This document shows positions 7,978-18,441 of a stretch of 64,000 bases of DNA, piece after piece (position 1 is the stretch's first letter; each line of letters begins with the position of its first letter). The position numbers were made by a program, and so were the translations under genes. The DNA is taken from assembly GCA_000526575.1 (NCBI GenBank), contig JAGI01000002.1, positions 1 through 64,000 on the forward strand. The letters run 5' to 3'. The notes beneath the pieces are model-generated. The model worked only from the letters and a program-made list of their open reading frames with translations, made no database searches and had not been told where the DNA came from. Source of the DNA: Clostridium sp. 12(A). Lineage in GTDB: Bacteria; Bacillota; Clostridia; Lachnospirales; Lachnospiraceae.

Positions 7978-9825
7978 TTATTCCACTGAAATATGGTAAG
8001 TTTCCAGCCAGTTGTTGATCTGCAGGAGATAGGCAAGCATCTGAGGACCTGCCATCAACTGACCGTACCATGGTTTTCCGTAATCGGAAGGACTTGTTAA
8101 GAATTTTTCCAGATGTTCCCTGTCAAGGAACTGCATGACTGGGGAGGAAGCCAGTGCCATTTCTTTTACCCGGTCGACTAAAAGTGCCTCGTAGTTGGTG
8201 TCATAGGTTTTTGGATAAGGTGACTTTCTTCGGAACAGGACTTCATCTGGAAGCAGCCCTTTTCCAGACTCCCGAAGGAGATTCTTTACAACCCCATTTT
8301 TTGTTTTCATATTCCATGGCACGTTCCAGACGTATTCGATAATGCGGTGGTCGGCAAAGGGAACTCTTGCTTCCAGGCCGGAGTACATGCTGGTACGGTC
8401 CATACGATTTAATAAAGTCTGCATGAACCAGCGAAGATTTAAGTAGGAAATCTCCCTTCTTCTTGCTTCCGTTTTATTGTCTTCCAAAAGAACCGGCGTC
8501 TCGGCTATGGATTTTTCATAAGTTTTCCTCGCATAATCCTCCATATTCAGGTAATCGAGAAACTCCTCATTTAACATGGCCTTTCGTGGCTTTAAATCCA
8601 TGGTCCAGGGAAATGCGTGGGCATTAAAGCATTCCTCTTTATGGAACCAGGGATAACCGCCAAAGATTTCATCGGCACATTCTCCCGTCAGTGTTACTTT
8701 GTTATAAGGTTTTACCAGAGAGCAGAAGTGGAGCAGAGAAGAATCAATATCCCCCATGGCAGGCAGGTCGTGGGCTCTTACGGAATCATAGAGCCGGTCT
8801 GCCTGAGTCAAGTTGTCGCATTCCAGGTAATGATGATCAGAATCCAGAAATTTTACCATCTGGTCTACATAAGGGCGATCCTGTGACGGCTGAAAGTTGT
8901 TGGCCTTAAAAAACTTGTCGTTGTTGACAAAGTCAAAGGAAAAGGTAGAAAGCCTTTTGCCCTGTTTTTTTAGCTCCTGGGCACAGACAGCGGAAACAAG
9001 ACTGGAATCAAGTCCCCCGGATAAAAAAGTACAGATAGGGACATCAGAAACCATCTGGCGGCGGATAGAATCCCGAACAAGAAATGAGGTCTTTTCAATG
9101 GTCTCCTCATAGCTGTCCTCATGGGGGTGGCTTTCCAGCTTCCAGTAGCTTTTTAAACGGAAGCCATCCCTGGAACAGAAGAGAAAGTGTCCGGGAAGAA
9201 GCTCTTTCATTCCTTTTAGGATTCCAGAGCCAGGGGTTCGGGCTGGGCCAATGGAAAATACCTGGTTCAGTCCATCCCGGTCTAACACAGGCTTTATACC
9301 CGGATAAGCAAGAATCCCCTTTAATTCCGAGGAAAAGATGATCTCTTCATCCTGAATGGTGTAGAACAAGGGCTTAACCCCGGAGCGGTCCCGAAAGAGA
9401 CATAATCCGTCGCGATAGGGATCTTGAATGGCAAACGCAAAAATTCCGTTCAGCTGCTTCACAAAATCAGGCCCGAATTCCATGTATCCAGTAAGAATAA
9501 CTTCTGTATCGCAGGTGGTGGCAAAGGAGTGACCTCGTTTGATTAAATCCTTGCGAAGTTCCTCTGTATTGTATATTTCCCCGTTATATACAATGGCAAA
9601 GGTTTTCCCAGCCTCAGTTTTTATCATGGGCTGGCTCCCATTTGCCAGGTCAATAATGGATAAGCGGGCATGGGATAGTCCACCGTGCTCAAAAAGCCAG
9701 ATTCCTGAATCATCAGGACCCCGATGCTTTTGGGCTGCTGACATAGATTCCAATACATTTTCATAATAAGTTCTGTCTTTAAAATAATTCCTGTTCGGAT
9801 TGTAAAAACCAGCAATTCCACACAT
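7978..9825 (-). CDS. asnB: Asparagine synthase (glutamine-hydrolysing)
   Basis: This 615-residue enzyme makes asparagine from aspartate, glutamine and ATP in the cytoplasm. The N-terminal class II glutaminase domain starts MCGIAGF, giving the N-terminal Cys2 nucleophile after Met removal; it also contains the RLSIIDL and NGEIYN stretches. The C-terminal ATP-pyrophosphatase domain has the LSGGLDSS loop. The start is fixed by the required Cys2 and by AAAGGAGGAATTGCT upstream. Only 27 bases separate it from the upstream permease gene, so the two are probably co-transcribed, although no link in function is obvious. Related amidotransferases that modify cell-wall or peptide products look similar, but length and motifs fit AsnB. 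Confidence 0.92.
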   Translation of the reverse strand: MCGIAGFYNPNRNYFKDRTYYENVLESMSAAQKHRGPDDSGIWLFEHGGLSHARLSIIDLANGSQPMIKTEAGKTFAIVYNGEIYNTEELRKDLIKRGHSFATTCDTEVILTGYMEFGPDFVKQLNGIFAFAIQDPYRDGLCLFRDRSGVKPLFYTIQDEEIIFSSELKGILAYPGIKPVLDRDGLNQVFSIGPARTPGSGILKGMKELLPGHFLFCSRDGFRLKSYWKLESHPHEDSYEETIEKTSFLVRDSIRRQMVSDVPICTFLSGGLDSSLVSAVCAQELKKQGKRLSTFSFDFVNNDKFFKANNFQPSQDRPYVDQMVKFLDSDHHYLECDNLTQADRLYDSVRAHDLPAMGDIDSSLLHFCSLVKPYNKVTLTGECADEIFGGYPWFHKEECFNAHAFPWTMDLKPRKAMLNEEFLDYLNMEDYARKTYEKSIAETPVLLEDNKTEARRREISYLNLRWFMQTLLNRMDRTSMYSGLEARVPFADHRIIEYVWNVPWNMKTKNGVVKNLLRESGKGLLPDEVLFRRKSPYPKTYDTNYEALLVDRVKEMALASSPVMQFLDREHLEKFLTSPSDYGKPWYGQLMAGPQMLAYLLQINNWLETYHISVE

Positions 9826-9852
9826 AGCAATTCCTCCTTTGAGCTTAATGGG

Positions 9853-11229
9853 TTATAAAAGAACACAGGCGACCAGAAATGTTGCAAGGAAGCCTATGAC
9901 GACTGGAAGAAAGTTCTTTCTGGCAAGCTCCAGAGGGCTTACATTACAGATGGCGGCAACTGGTATGAGCCCCCATGGAACAATGGTTCCCCCGCCTACG
10001 AAGATGGCAGTGATCTGTCCAAGAGAGGCCAGGATAGGAACAGAGGCTCCTACCGCAGTCCCGAAGGTGTTGGCGAGAGAGCCGGTCAGGGGCAATCCGG
10101 AAAAGCCGGAACCGTCTAAACCGGTCAGGCAGCCTGCCGCCATTTCTAGAATTGCTGCCATATATTTGTTAAGAGGGGTATTATGTGCAAGCCATAAGGC
10201 CCAGTCATTCATAATGCCTCTTTGAAAGGAATCTCCCATAATAGCAGTAATCCCATTTCCGCCTAAAAAGAAAAATGCCCCAATAATGATGACAGGAGCA
10301 AAGATGCGGATGGCAAACAGGAAGCCGTCTGTAATATAAAAGGTAATCCGTTCCAGAGAATGAATGCCAAAACCCAGAACCGTACCAATACATGTGAGCA
10401 GAATGGCAGTACCTGATATCATACTGGTGGCATCGGTCCCTTTCAAATGATAAACAAGCATAAAGACAATATTGGCAAGAAGGGCGAGGGGCGTTAAAAT
10501 CGCCATAAACAGGGAGGTATAATCCCAGGTCTTATATTCCGGCTCAGGTGTTTCCTGAATGTATAGCTGGGGGCAGCAGGCAGAGATTTCCTTTCTATTT
10601 AGAAAATATGCGGAGCAGACAGTAACAATACCCATAACCAGGAATAAAGGACCACCTTGAGTCAGGATATCAGAGGTCTCAATAGAGGCGGCTCCTGCGG
10701 AGATGGAAGGTGCGCCCTGAATGATAATATCAGAGCTTAAGGCAATTCCATGACCAAAAAGATTCATGGCCATGGCGGCAAAAAGAGGGTCTAATCCTGC
10801 CTTTACTGCAAAAGGAAAGGCAATGGCTCCGACCAGGGCCACCGCTGGGGAGGGCCAGAGAAACAGAGAGAACACCAGCATGGTAAGCCCTAAAATCCAC
10901 CAGGTGATGGAGGGGGATTTCATGATTTTTGACATAGGCGCCATGATTAAATAATCGCTTCCCAGCTCCTTTAAGCATTTAGAAAGGGCGATGATCAGGG
11001 CAATGGTGGCAATGATATCCATAAATTCCCTGGCAGCATACACAATAGCATTGAAAACAGTCATGATGCCGCCGGTCACAGATCCATACCCAGCTACCCC
11101 CAGAAAGAAAAGAAATGCAATGCAGACAAGAAGGGTATCTTTTCTTAAAATCATTACGGCCAGAATTACGATGACGCCCAAAAGATATAGATAGTGCATT
11201 GGTGTTAGCACCAGATTAGGATCAAACAT
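9853..11229 (-). CDS. Multi-pass permease, ion-transporter-superfamily-like
   Basis: A 458-residue protein with about 11-12 hydrophobic segments, reminiscent of GntP/DcuC/CitMHS-type anion permeases (paired repeats with Gly/Pro/Ser-rich re-entrant stretches such as WPSPAVALVG and GLDGSGFSGLPLTGS). I do not recognise the exact family. The ATG at 11227-11229 is chosen over a GTG three codons earlier because CAGGAG lies eight bases before it. It is divergent from the sugar-kinase operon across about 210 bases, so it may import the substrate of that operon, for example a sugar acid or polyol; this is inference. asnB follows 27 bases downstream. Confidence 0.6.
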   Translation of the reverse strand: MFDPNLVLTPMHYLYLLGVIVILAVMILRKDTLLVCIAFLFFLGVAGYGSVTGGIMTVFNAIVYAAREFMDIIATIALIIALSKCLKELGSDYLIMAPMSKIMKSPSITWWILGLTMLVFSLFLWPSPAVALVGAIAFPFAVKAGLDPLFAAMAMNLFGHGIALSSDIIIQGAPSISAGAASIETSDILTQGGPLFLVMGIVTVCSAYFLNRKEISACCPQLYIQETPEPEYKTWDYTSLFMAILTPLALLANIVFMLVYHLKGTDATSMISGTAILLTCIGTVLGFGIHSLERITFYITDGFLFAIRIFAPVIIIGAFFFLGGNGITAIMGDSFQRGIMNDWALWLAHNTPLNKYMAAILEMAAGCLTGLDGSGFSGLPLTGSLANTFGTAVGASVPILASLGQITAIFVGGGTIVPWGLIPVAAICNVSPLELARKNFLPVVIGFLATFLVACVLL

Positions 11230-11401
11230 AGAAGCCACTCCTGTGAAAAAGATATAGTGTATTCTATGTCAGAAATTTTTCACGGTACATAGTTCGCACA
11301 TTTGATTTATTTTTAAGGCCATACCTTCAGAAAATAATAAAAGTGCAAGAAAGTGCTATTACTTGGACAAATAAGAGCACGCTTTTTTTCTCCGTTTATA
11401 T

Positions 11402-11407
11402 TATAAT
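11402..11407 (+). promoter_or_regulatory. -10 element of the sugar operon
   Basis: TATAAT lies 32 bases upstream of the kinase start codon. No good -35 sits 17 bases upstream (the stretch is ACGCTT followed by a T-run), which suggests activator dependence. The divergent permease gene shares this intergenic region. Confidence 0.4.
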
Positions 11408-11439
11408 CAGGGTATGATACTTAACGAGGAGGTATGGGG

Positions 11440-12963
11440 ATGAATTATCTGATTGGGATCGATGTAGGAACATCGGCCACAAAGACAGTTCTGTTTGAAG
11501 AAGGGGGAAAAGTAGTAGCTTCCGCATCAAAGGAATATCCTCTTTACCAGCCAAACAACGGCTGGGCAGAGCAAAAGCCTGAGGACTGGAGAGATGCGGT
11601 TTTAGAGACACTTTCCCAGGTGGTTTTAAAGTCAGGGGCATCAAAGGAAGACATCAAAGGAATTGGAATCTCCGGTCAGATGCACGGGCTTGTCATGCTT
11701 GATGAGAACAATGAAGTGCTGCGCCCTTCTATCATCTGGTGCGATCAGAGAACCGGGGCAGAAGTAGAAGATATGCTGCGGATTATGCCAAGAGAACAAT
11801 GGATTGAGATCACAGCCAATCCCCCTCTTACCGGCTGGACGGCTGCAAAGATACTATGGGTGAGAAAGAATGAGCCTGAGCTTTATAAAAGATGCAGACA
11901 TATTCTTCTGCCAAAAGATTACATACGATTTGTGCTGACGGGCGTTTTTGCCACCGAGGTTTCCGATGCCAGCGGCATGCAGCTGTTAAATGTTGCAAAA
12001 AGGTGCTGGTCCGAGGAAGTCCTGCATAAACTTGATATCGACGGAGAGCTTTTAGGGACAGTCTATGAATCCTGTGAGGTAACTGGAACACTCCTTCCGG
12101 AGATTGCCGCGCTTACTGGTCTTTCCAAGGAAACAAAGGTGGTTGGAGGAGCTGGGGATAACGCAGCAGCAGCAGTGGGAACCGGAGTTGTAAGAGATGG
12201 TACTGCCTTTACCACCATAGGAACCTCTGGTGTGGTTTTTGCTCACAGCAGTCAGGTCACCATAGACCCGAAAGGAAGAGTCCATACCTGTTGCTGTGCG
12301 GTACCAGGTGCATGGCACGTAATGGGGGTTACCCAGGGTGCAGGCCTTTCCTTAAAATGGTTTAAAGATAATTTCTGTCAGGATTACATCGAAGAAGCCG
12401 ATCGACAGGGCGTTGATGTATACGATTTAATCAACCGGGATGTAGCCATTATCAAGGCAGGAAGTGACAAGCTTCTCTATCTGCCTTACCTGATGGGAGA
12501 GAGAACCCCCCATCTGGACCCGGATTGCAGAGGTGTTTTCTTTGGATTATCTGCCATTCATACAAAAGCTCACATGCTCAGAGCTGTCATGGAGGGAGTT
12601 TCCTATTCTCTTAGTGATTGCAACGACATCTTAAAAGAGATGGGAATTGAAGTAGATGAGATGATGGCCTGTGGAGGCGGCGGAAAAAGCCCTATCTGGC
12701 GGCAGATGCTTTCGGATATGTATGAATGTGGAGTTAAAACTGTAGAACAGACAGAAGGCCCGGCACTTGGCGTGGCAATTTTAGCCGGTGTTGGCTGCGG
12801 AATCTATGAAAGTGTGGAATCGGCCTGTGATACCATGATTTCTGAAGATAAGTCTACGGAACCGGAATCAGAACAGGCGGAGCTTTATAAAAGATATCAC
12901 TCATTATACAAAAAGCTTTATGAAGATTTAAAAGACAGCTATAAAAAACTGGCATCTTTATAG
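11440..12963 (+). CDS. xylB: FGGY-family carbohydrate kinase, xylulokinase-like
   Basis: This 507-residue protein has the actin-like FGGY fold: N-terminal YLIGIDVGTSATKTVLF phosphate-1 loop, GISGQMHGLVMLD, and the C-terminal ATP-binding GGGGKSPIWRQM. GQMHG and length fit xylulokinases, which phosphorylate D-xylulose, but close relatives use other ketoses. Two in-frame ATGs exist; the second (11440) has GAGGAGG seven bases upstream whereas the first abuts it, so the second is used. It opens an operon with transaldolase, DUF4867 and an isomerase-like gene (gaps 32, 19 and 66 bases). Isomerase, then kinase, then transaldolase would make a short ketose pathway; the true sugar is unproven. Confidence 0.85.
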   Translation: MNYLIGIDVGTSATKTVLFEEGGKVVASASKEYPLYQPNNGWAEQKPEDWRDAVLETLSQVVLKSGASKEDIKGIGISGQMHGLVMLDENNEVLRPSIIWCDQRTGAEVEDMLRIMPREQWIEITANPPLTGWTAAKILWVRKNEPELYKRCRHILLPKDYIRFVLTGVFATEVSDASGMQLLNVAKRCWSEEVLHKLDIDGELLGTVYESCEVTGTLLPEIAALTGLSKETKVVGGAGDNAAAAVGTGVVRDGTAFTTIGTSGVVFAHSSQVTIDPKGRVHTCCCAVPGAWHVMGVTQGAGLSLKWFKDNFCQDYIEEADRQGVDVYDLINRDVAIIKAGSDKLLYLPYLMGERTPHLDPDCRGVFFGLSAIHTKAHMLRAVMEGVSYSLSDCNDILKEMGIEVDEMMACGGGGKSPIWRQMLSDMYECGVKTVEQTEGPALGVAILAGVGCGIYESVESACDTMISEDKSTEPESEQAELYKRYHSLYKKLYEDLKDSYKKLASL

Positions 12964-12995
12964 AGTAATAATAAAACATACAGGAGGCAAAGGAT

Positions 12996-13649
12996 ATGCG
13001 TTTTTTTATTGATACGGCAAATGTGGAAGAAATTAAGATGGCTGAAGAGATGGGAATCATCTGTGGTGTAACCACCAATCCGTCCCTGATTGCAAAAGAG
13101 GGAAGAGATTTTAATCAGGTAATTGCTGAGATTGCTTCCATTGTAGACGGTCCAATAAGCGGTGAAGTTAAGGCTACCACTGTGGATGCAAAAGGGATGA
13201 TTGCAGAAGGACGTGAAATCGCTGCCATTCACCCCAATATGGTAGTAAAGATACCAATGACCACGGAAGGCTTAAAAGCAGTAAAGGTCCTGACAGCAGA
13301 AGATATTAAGACCAATGTCACTTTGGTATTTTCCGCAGCTCAGGCACTTCTTGCAGCAAGAGCAGGAGCCACTTACGTATCTCCATTCCTTGGACGCCTG
13401 GATGATATATCAATGCCTGGAATCGATTTAATCGCAGATATTATGGAAATCTTTGAAATCCACGGAATTGAGACAGAAATCATTGCTGCCAGTGTGAGAA
13501 ATCCGATTCATGTCATTGACTGCGCTAAGGCAGGAGCTGACATTGCAACGGTTCCATACAAAGTATTAGAGCAGATGACAAAGCACCCTCTTACAGATCA
13601 GGGAATTGAAAAGTTCAAAAAGGATTACCTGGCTGTATTCGGAGAATAA
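12996..13649 (+). CDS. TalC/MipB-type transaldolase
   Basis: At 217 residues this belongs to the short transaldolase subfamily that includes fructose-6-phosphate aldolase (FSA). The Schiff-base lysine is Lys85 (VVKIPMT). Two residues that separate the activities can be read: the position equal to FSA Gln59 is Glu (Glu57, GEVKATT) and the one equal to FSA Tyr131 is Phe (Phe131, VSPFLGR). Both are the transaldolase state, so it most likely transfers dihydroxyacetone between sugar phosphates rather than acting as an aldolase. SD is AGGAGGCAAAGGAT. It sits between a sugar kinase and a DUF4867 gene; sulfofructose transaldolases belong to the same family, so a non-standard substrate is possible. 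Confidence 0.88.
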   Translation: MRFFIDTANVEEIKMAEEMGIICGVTTNPSLIAKEGRDFNQVIAEIASIVDGPISGEVKATTVDAKGMIAEGREIAAIHPNMVVKIPMTTEGLKAVKVLTAEDIKTNVTLVFSAAQALLAARAGATYVSPFLGRLDDISMPGIDLIADIMEIFEIHGIETEIIAASVRNPIHVIDCAKAGADIATVPYKVLEQMTKHPLTDQGIEKFKKDYLAVFGE

Positions 13650-13668
13650 AAAAGGAGAGGACGCATTT

Positions 13669-14295
13669 ATGGGTTTAGCAGTCAAGCCGGTGACAGATGA
13701 AGCATTTCGTGCTTATGGAAAAGTCATAACTGGCTATGAAACAGGGGAATTATTAAAAAAGATGGGCAGCACGCCCCTTCCTGATGATGTCATCTATGTA
13801 CCTTCCGTTAAGGAACTGGAGGAATTAGAAGTCACAAAGGAATTTGCTAAAAGGGTTTACGGCCAGATGCCAATACAGGTTGGCTTCTGCAACGGCCATA
13901 ACAAAAAATTGAACGCGGTAGAATATCACAGGGATTCAGAGGTCAATATTGCGGTGACCGATCTAATCTTAATCCTTGGAAAGCAGCAGGATATTACCAC
14001 GGAATTTACTTATGATTCCGGTTTGATGGAAGCATTTCTCGTGCCTGCTGGTACTGTAATTGAGGTATATGCAACCACGCTGCATTACGCCCCCTGCCAT
14101 GTTGAGGACGGTGGATTTCGCTGTGTGGTAATTCTTCCAAAAGGAACAAATATGGAACTGGAATCTCTGGGCGAAGCCGTATACAAGGAGGATCAGCTGC
14201 TGTTTGCAACGAATAAATGGCTCATTGGCCACGAGGAAGGCGGACTTCCAGAAGAAGCTTATATTGGTATCACCGGGGAGAATCTCTCCGTATAA
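13669..14295 (+). CDS. DUF4867-family protein
   Basis: A 208-residue soluble protein of the DUF4867 type found next to sugar isomerase and transaldolase genes in clostridia. It has a cupin-like feel: a conserved VEYHRDSEVNIAV stretch with His/Glu, and a later EVYATTLHYAPC segment with a second His, spacings that could bind a metal. The annotated function is unknown; from context it may be an isomerase, epimerase or mutarotase for the operon's sugar. The start ATG at 13669 has AAAAGGAGAGG upstream; a longer frame starting inside the transaldolase gene is rejected because it overlaps and lacks this site. The downstream gene starts 66 bases later. Confidence 0.65.
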   Translation: MGLAVKPVTDEAFRAYGKVITGYETGELLKKMGSTPLPDDVIYVPSVKELEELEVTKEFAKRVYGQMPIQVGFCNGHNKKLNAVEYHRDSEVNIAVTDLILILGKQQDITTEFTYDSGLMEAFLVPAGTVIEVYATTLHYAPCHVEDGGFRCVVILPKGTNMELESLGEAVYKEDQLLFATNKWLIGHEEGGLPEEAYIGITGENLSV

Positions 14296-14361
14296 CACAA
14301 TGAAACATAAGAAAAGAAGGCGTAATTCATAAAATGTCTTAATAATAGGAGGAGTCATATC

Positions 14362-15840
14362 ATGTATAATATCCCTGAATTAAAAGTAGGTATTGTAGCG
14401 GTCAGCAGAGATTGTTTCCCGGAATCACTGTCAGTGAACAGAAGAAAAGCTTTAGTTGAGGCTTATGAGGCAAAGTATAATGGGGACAATATTTATGAAT
14501 GTCCCGTTTGTATCGTTGAAAGTGAAATCCACATGGTTCAGGCCCTTGAAGATGTAAAGAATGCCGGCTGTAATGCCTTAGTGGTCTACCTTGGTAACTT
14601 CGGACCAGAGATTTCTGAAACTCTTTTAGCAAAGCATTTTGATGGACCTGTCATGTTTATTGCTGCCGCAGAGGAAAGCGGAGATAATTTAACTCAGGGC
14701 CGTGGTGATGCCTACTGCGGAATGTTAAATGCCAGCTACAATTTAAAGCTTAGAAATGTAAAAGCATACATACCGGAATATCCTGTTGGAACAGCAGCAG
14801 AGTGTGCTGATATGATTGAAGAATTCCTTCCGGTTGCCAGATCACTTGTTGGACTTTCCAGCTTAAAGATTATTAGCTTTGGTCCTCGTCCATTAAACTT
14901 CCTGGCATGCAACGCTCCGATTAAGCAGCTTTATAACCTGGGAGTGGAGATTGAAGAAAACTCTGAGCTGGATTTATTTGAGGCTTTCAATAAGCATGCG
15001 AATGATCCAAGAATCCCTGATGTGGTAAAAGATATGGAGAAGGAACTTGGATCTGGAAATCAGAAGCCTGAGATTCTTCCAAAACTTGCTCAGTATGAGC
15101 TTACTCTTTTAGACTGGGTAGAAACACACAAGGGCTATCGCAAATACGTTGCCATTGCCGGGAAATGCTGGCCAGCATTCCAGACCCAGTTTGGCTTTGT
15201 ACCATGCTATGTAAACAGCCGTCTGACCGGAATGGGTATTCCAGTATCCTGTGAAGTGGATATTTACGGAGCACTCAGTGAGTTCATCGGAACCTGCGTC
15301 AGCCTTGATGCAGTAACACTTCTTGATATCAACAATACAGTTCCAGCTGATATGTACGAAGAAGATATCAAAGGAAATTATGATTACACCCACCAGGATA
15401 CCTTTATGGGATTCCATTGTGGAAATACCTGCTCAAGAAAGCTGTCTGCCTGCTCTATGAAGTATCAGATGATCATGGCAAGAACCCTTCCAGAAGAAGT
15501 TACCCAGGGTACCTTGGAAGGCGATATTGCTCCTGGAGATATTACATTCTTCCGTTTACAGAGCACTGCAGATAATTTACTCCGTGCTTATGTTGCTCAG
15601 GGAGAGGTCCTTCCGGTTGCAACCCGTTCCTTTGGTTCTATTGGCGTATTTGCTATTCCGGAAATGGGAAGATTCTACCGCCATGTTCTGATTGAAAAGA
15701 ACTTCCCACATCACGGAGCAGTTGCTTTTGGACACTATGGAAAAGCAATCTTTGAAGTGTTTAAATACCTTGGTGTAGAAGAAATTGGATTTAACCAGCC
15801 AAAGGGAATGCTTTATAAATCAGAGAATCCATTTTCATAA
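14362..15840 (+). CDS. L-fucose/L-arabinose isomerase-family protein
   Basis: This 492-residue protein shows the Rossmann-like N-terminal halves and C-terminal metal site region of the fucose/arabinose isomerase superfamily (LKVGIVAVSRDCFPES at the start; ALVVYLGNFGPE; SFGPRPLNFL; MGFHCGNTCSRKL near residue 350). Such enzymes interconvert aldoses and ketoses with Mn2+. It is the last gene of the sugar operon, with AGGAGGAGTCATATC before ATG, and is followed by a strong terminator. Combined with the FGGY kinase and transaldolase it suggests aldose to ketose, phosphorylation and C3 transfer. It is not close enough to AraA or FucI signatures to name the sugar. Confidence 0.75.
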   Translation: MYNIPELKVGIVAVSRDCFPESLSVNRRKALVEAYEAKYNGDNIYECPVCIVESEIHMVQALEDVKNAGCNALVVYLGNFGPEISETLLAKHFDGPVMFIAAAEESGDNLTQGRGDAYCGMLNASYNLKLRNVKAYIPEYPVGTAAECADMIEEFLPVARSLVGLSSLKIISFGPRPLNFLACNAPIKQLYNLGVEIEENSELDLFEAFNKHANDPRIPDVVKDMEKELGSGNQKPEILPKLAQYELTLLDWVETHKGYRKYVAIAGKCWPAFQTQFGFVPCYVNSRLTGMGIPVSCEVDIYGALSEFIGTCVSLDAVTLLDINNTVPADMYEEDIKGNYDYTHQDTFMGFHCGNTCSRKLSACSMKYQMIMARTLPEEVTQGTLEGDIAPGDITFFRLQSTADNLLRAYVAQGEVLPVATRSFGSIGVFAIPEMGRFYRHVLIEKNFPHHGAVAFGHYGKAIFEVFKYLGVEEIGFNQPKGMLYKSENPFS

Positions 15841-15866
15841 AAGGTAATTTCATAATTAGTTTCGAA

Positions 15867-15917
15867 TAAAATAGCTGTCTTCGTACGGAAGCGATTCCGT
15901 ATGCAGGCAGCTATTTT
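15867..15917 (+). terminator. Terminator of the sugar operon
   Basis: Two-tier hairpin: AAAATAGCTG pairs with CAGCTATTTT, and an inner TACGGAA pairs with TTCCGTA around GCGA. It starts 27 bases after the isomerase-like stop. The T-run is the arm end itself, followed by CATAGG. Confidence 0.75.
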
Positions 15918-16308
15918 CATAGGAACTTTACGACAGCTTGGCGTAGGTCAAATAGCCAAAAAAGATTTATAACTGGTTCATATATAATTACAAGAAAAGG
16001 AAAAATATAAATTAGTATGATAAGCAAATTATAATGAATGCCGTAAGTAATAAGCAGGATCGGATATGTAAAATTGCAATCGCTTTTTTATCTTAATTTT
16101 TTGTTATTCTTTAAATGTTTTAGATAAATAGTTAATTGTAATAAGAATGTGTTTACTTACATTCTCTCTTTTATTCAAAAAACATTGATATTTTACTATA
16201 AAATTATAATTGAATACAGGATATTGGTAAAATAAATGGACGGATAGCCATTGCTGAAAAATCAAATTAATCTTAATGTTAGTACAGTTGCCAAAACATA
16301 AAACCATT

Positions 16309-16317
16309 CATAAAATA
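16309..16317 (+). promoter_or_regulatory. Candidate SigK-like -10 of the collagen-like gene
   Basis: CATAAAATA matches the SigK -10 pattern CATANNNTA 58 bases before the ATG; a clear AC -35 is not seen at the ideal spacing. The remainder of 15918-16375 is AT-rich and shows no coding frame or RNA gene I can support. Confidence 0.3.
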
Positions 16318-16336
16318 GTTATAGGCATGATTCTAA

Positions 16337-18139
<1,803 letters not shown>

Positions 18140-18159
18140 TTTTTTACTATAGTTTAAAT

Positions 18160-18190
18160 CCCCCTCCTCTAATGGGAGGGGGAACTTTCT
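18160..18190 (+). terminator. Terminator after the collagen-like gene
   Basis: CCCCCTCC pairs with GGAGGGGG around a loop of about seven bases (18160-18182) and is followed by AACTTTCTT. It lies 21 bases past the stop codon. Confidence 0.75.
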
Positions 18191-18215
18191 TAACCTGTTA
18201 TGAGGAAATGTCAGG

Positions 18216-18244
18216 TTTCCATTTTTATTAATATCAGTTATAAT
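18216..18244 (+). promoter_or_regulatory. Promoter of the leader peptide and MFS exporter
   Basis: TATAAT at 18239-18244 with TTTCCA 17 bases upstream (18216-18221). Transcription would begin near 18251, about 36 bases before the leader peptide start, giving a 190-base leader before the exporter. Confidence 0.5.
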
Positions 18245-18286
18245 ATAAAAGTATCTGGATACTAGATTAGATGAGAGGTTGAGTGT

Positions 18287-18379
18287 ATGAAAAAGCATCC
18301 TAAGGTAATTTATATGAGCGCACATTTCTGTACAAGGTCTGATTCATGGACGAGGCTTGTACAGAATCAATTGTTTTAA
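18287..18379 (+). CDS. Leader peptide (30 aa) controlling the MFS exporter
   Basis: A 30-codon frame with ATG 18287 behind AGAGGTTGAGTGT, ending in TAA at 18377-18379. It reads MKKHPKVIYMSAHF then CTRSDSWTRLVQNQLF. Its second half is embedded in an inverted repeat that can pair in alternative ways with sequence just before the exporter gene, the arrangement seen for leader peptides whose drug-stalled ribosomes induce resistance genes (erm, msr, cat). I do not recognise the peptide from a known resistance gene. The function is inferred from RNA architecture and the exporter downstream. Confidence 0.5.
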   Translation: MKKHPKVIYMSAHFCTRSDSWTRLVQNQLF

Positions 18380-18435
18380 TCGATCTCGTCCCCATTGGGC
18401 CTTGTACTTATAAGACTAAATACTTATAAGGAAAG
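18328..18435 (+). promoter_or_regulatory. Attenuator with mutually exclusive hairpins
   Basis: Segment A (CTGTACAAG, 18328-18336) is fully complementary to segment B (CTTGTACAG, 18356-18364), and seven of its bases can also pair with CTTGTAC at 18401-18407. GGACGAG (18348-18354, overlapping the A-B hairpin) is complementary to CTCGTCC (18385-18391). Just before the exporter start, two self-complementary copies of CTTATAAG (18407-18414, 18423-18430) form a stem reaching into the GGAAAG ribosome binding site. This is the logic of translational attenuation: ribosome stalling in the leader frees the exporter start. Confidence 0.55.
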
Positions 18436-18441
18436 AGAACA

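Noticed and set aside
12996-13649. Fructose-6-phosphate aldolase (FSA) rather than transaldolase
   Set aside because: The Gln and Tyr that define FSA activity are Glu57 and Phe131 here, the transaldolase state.
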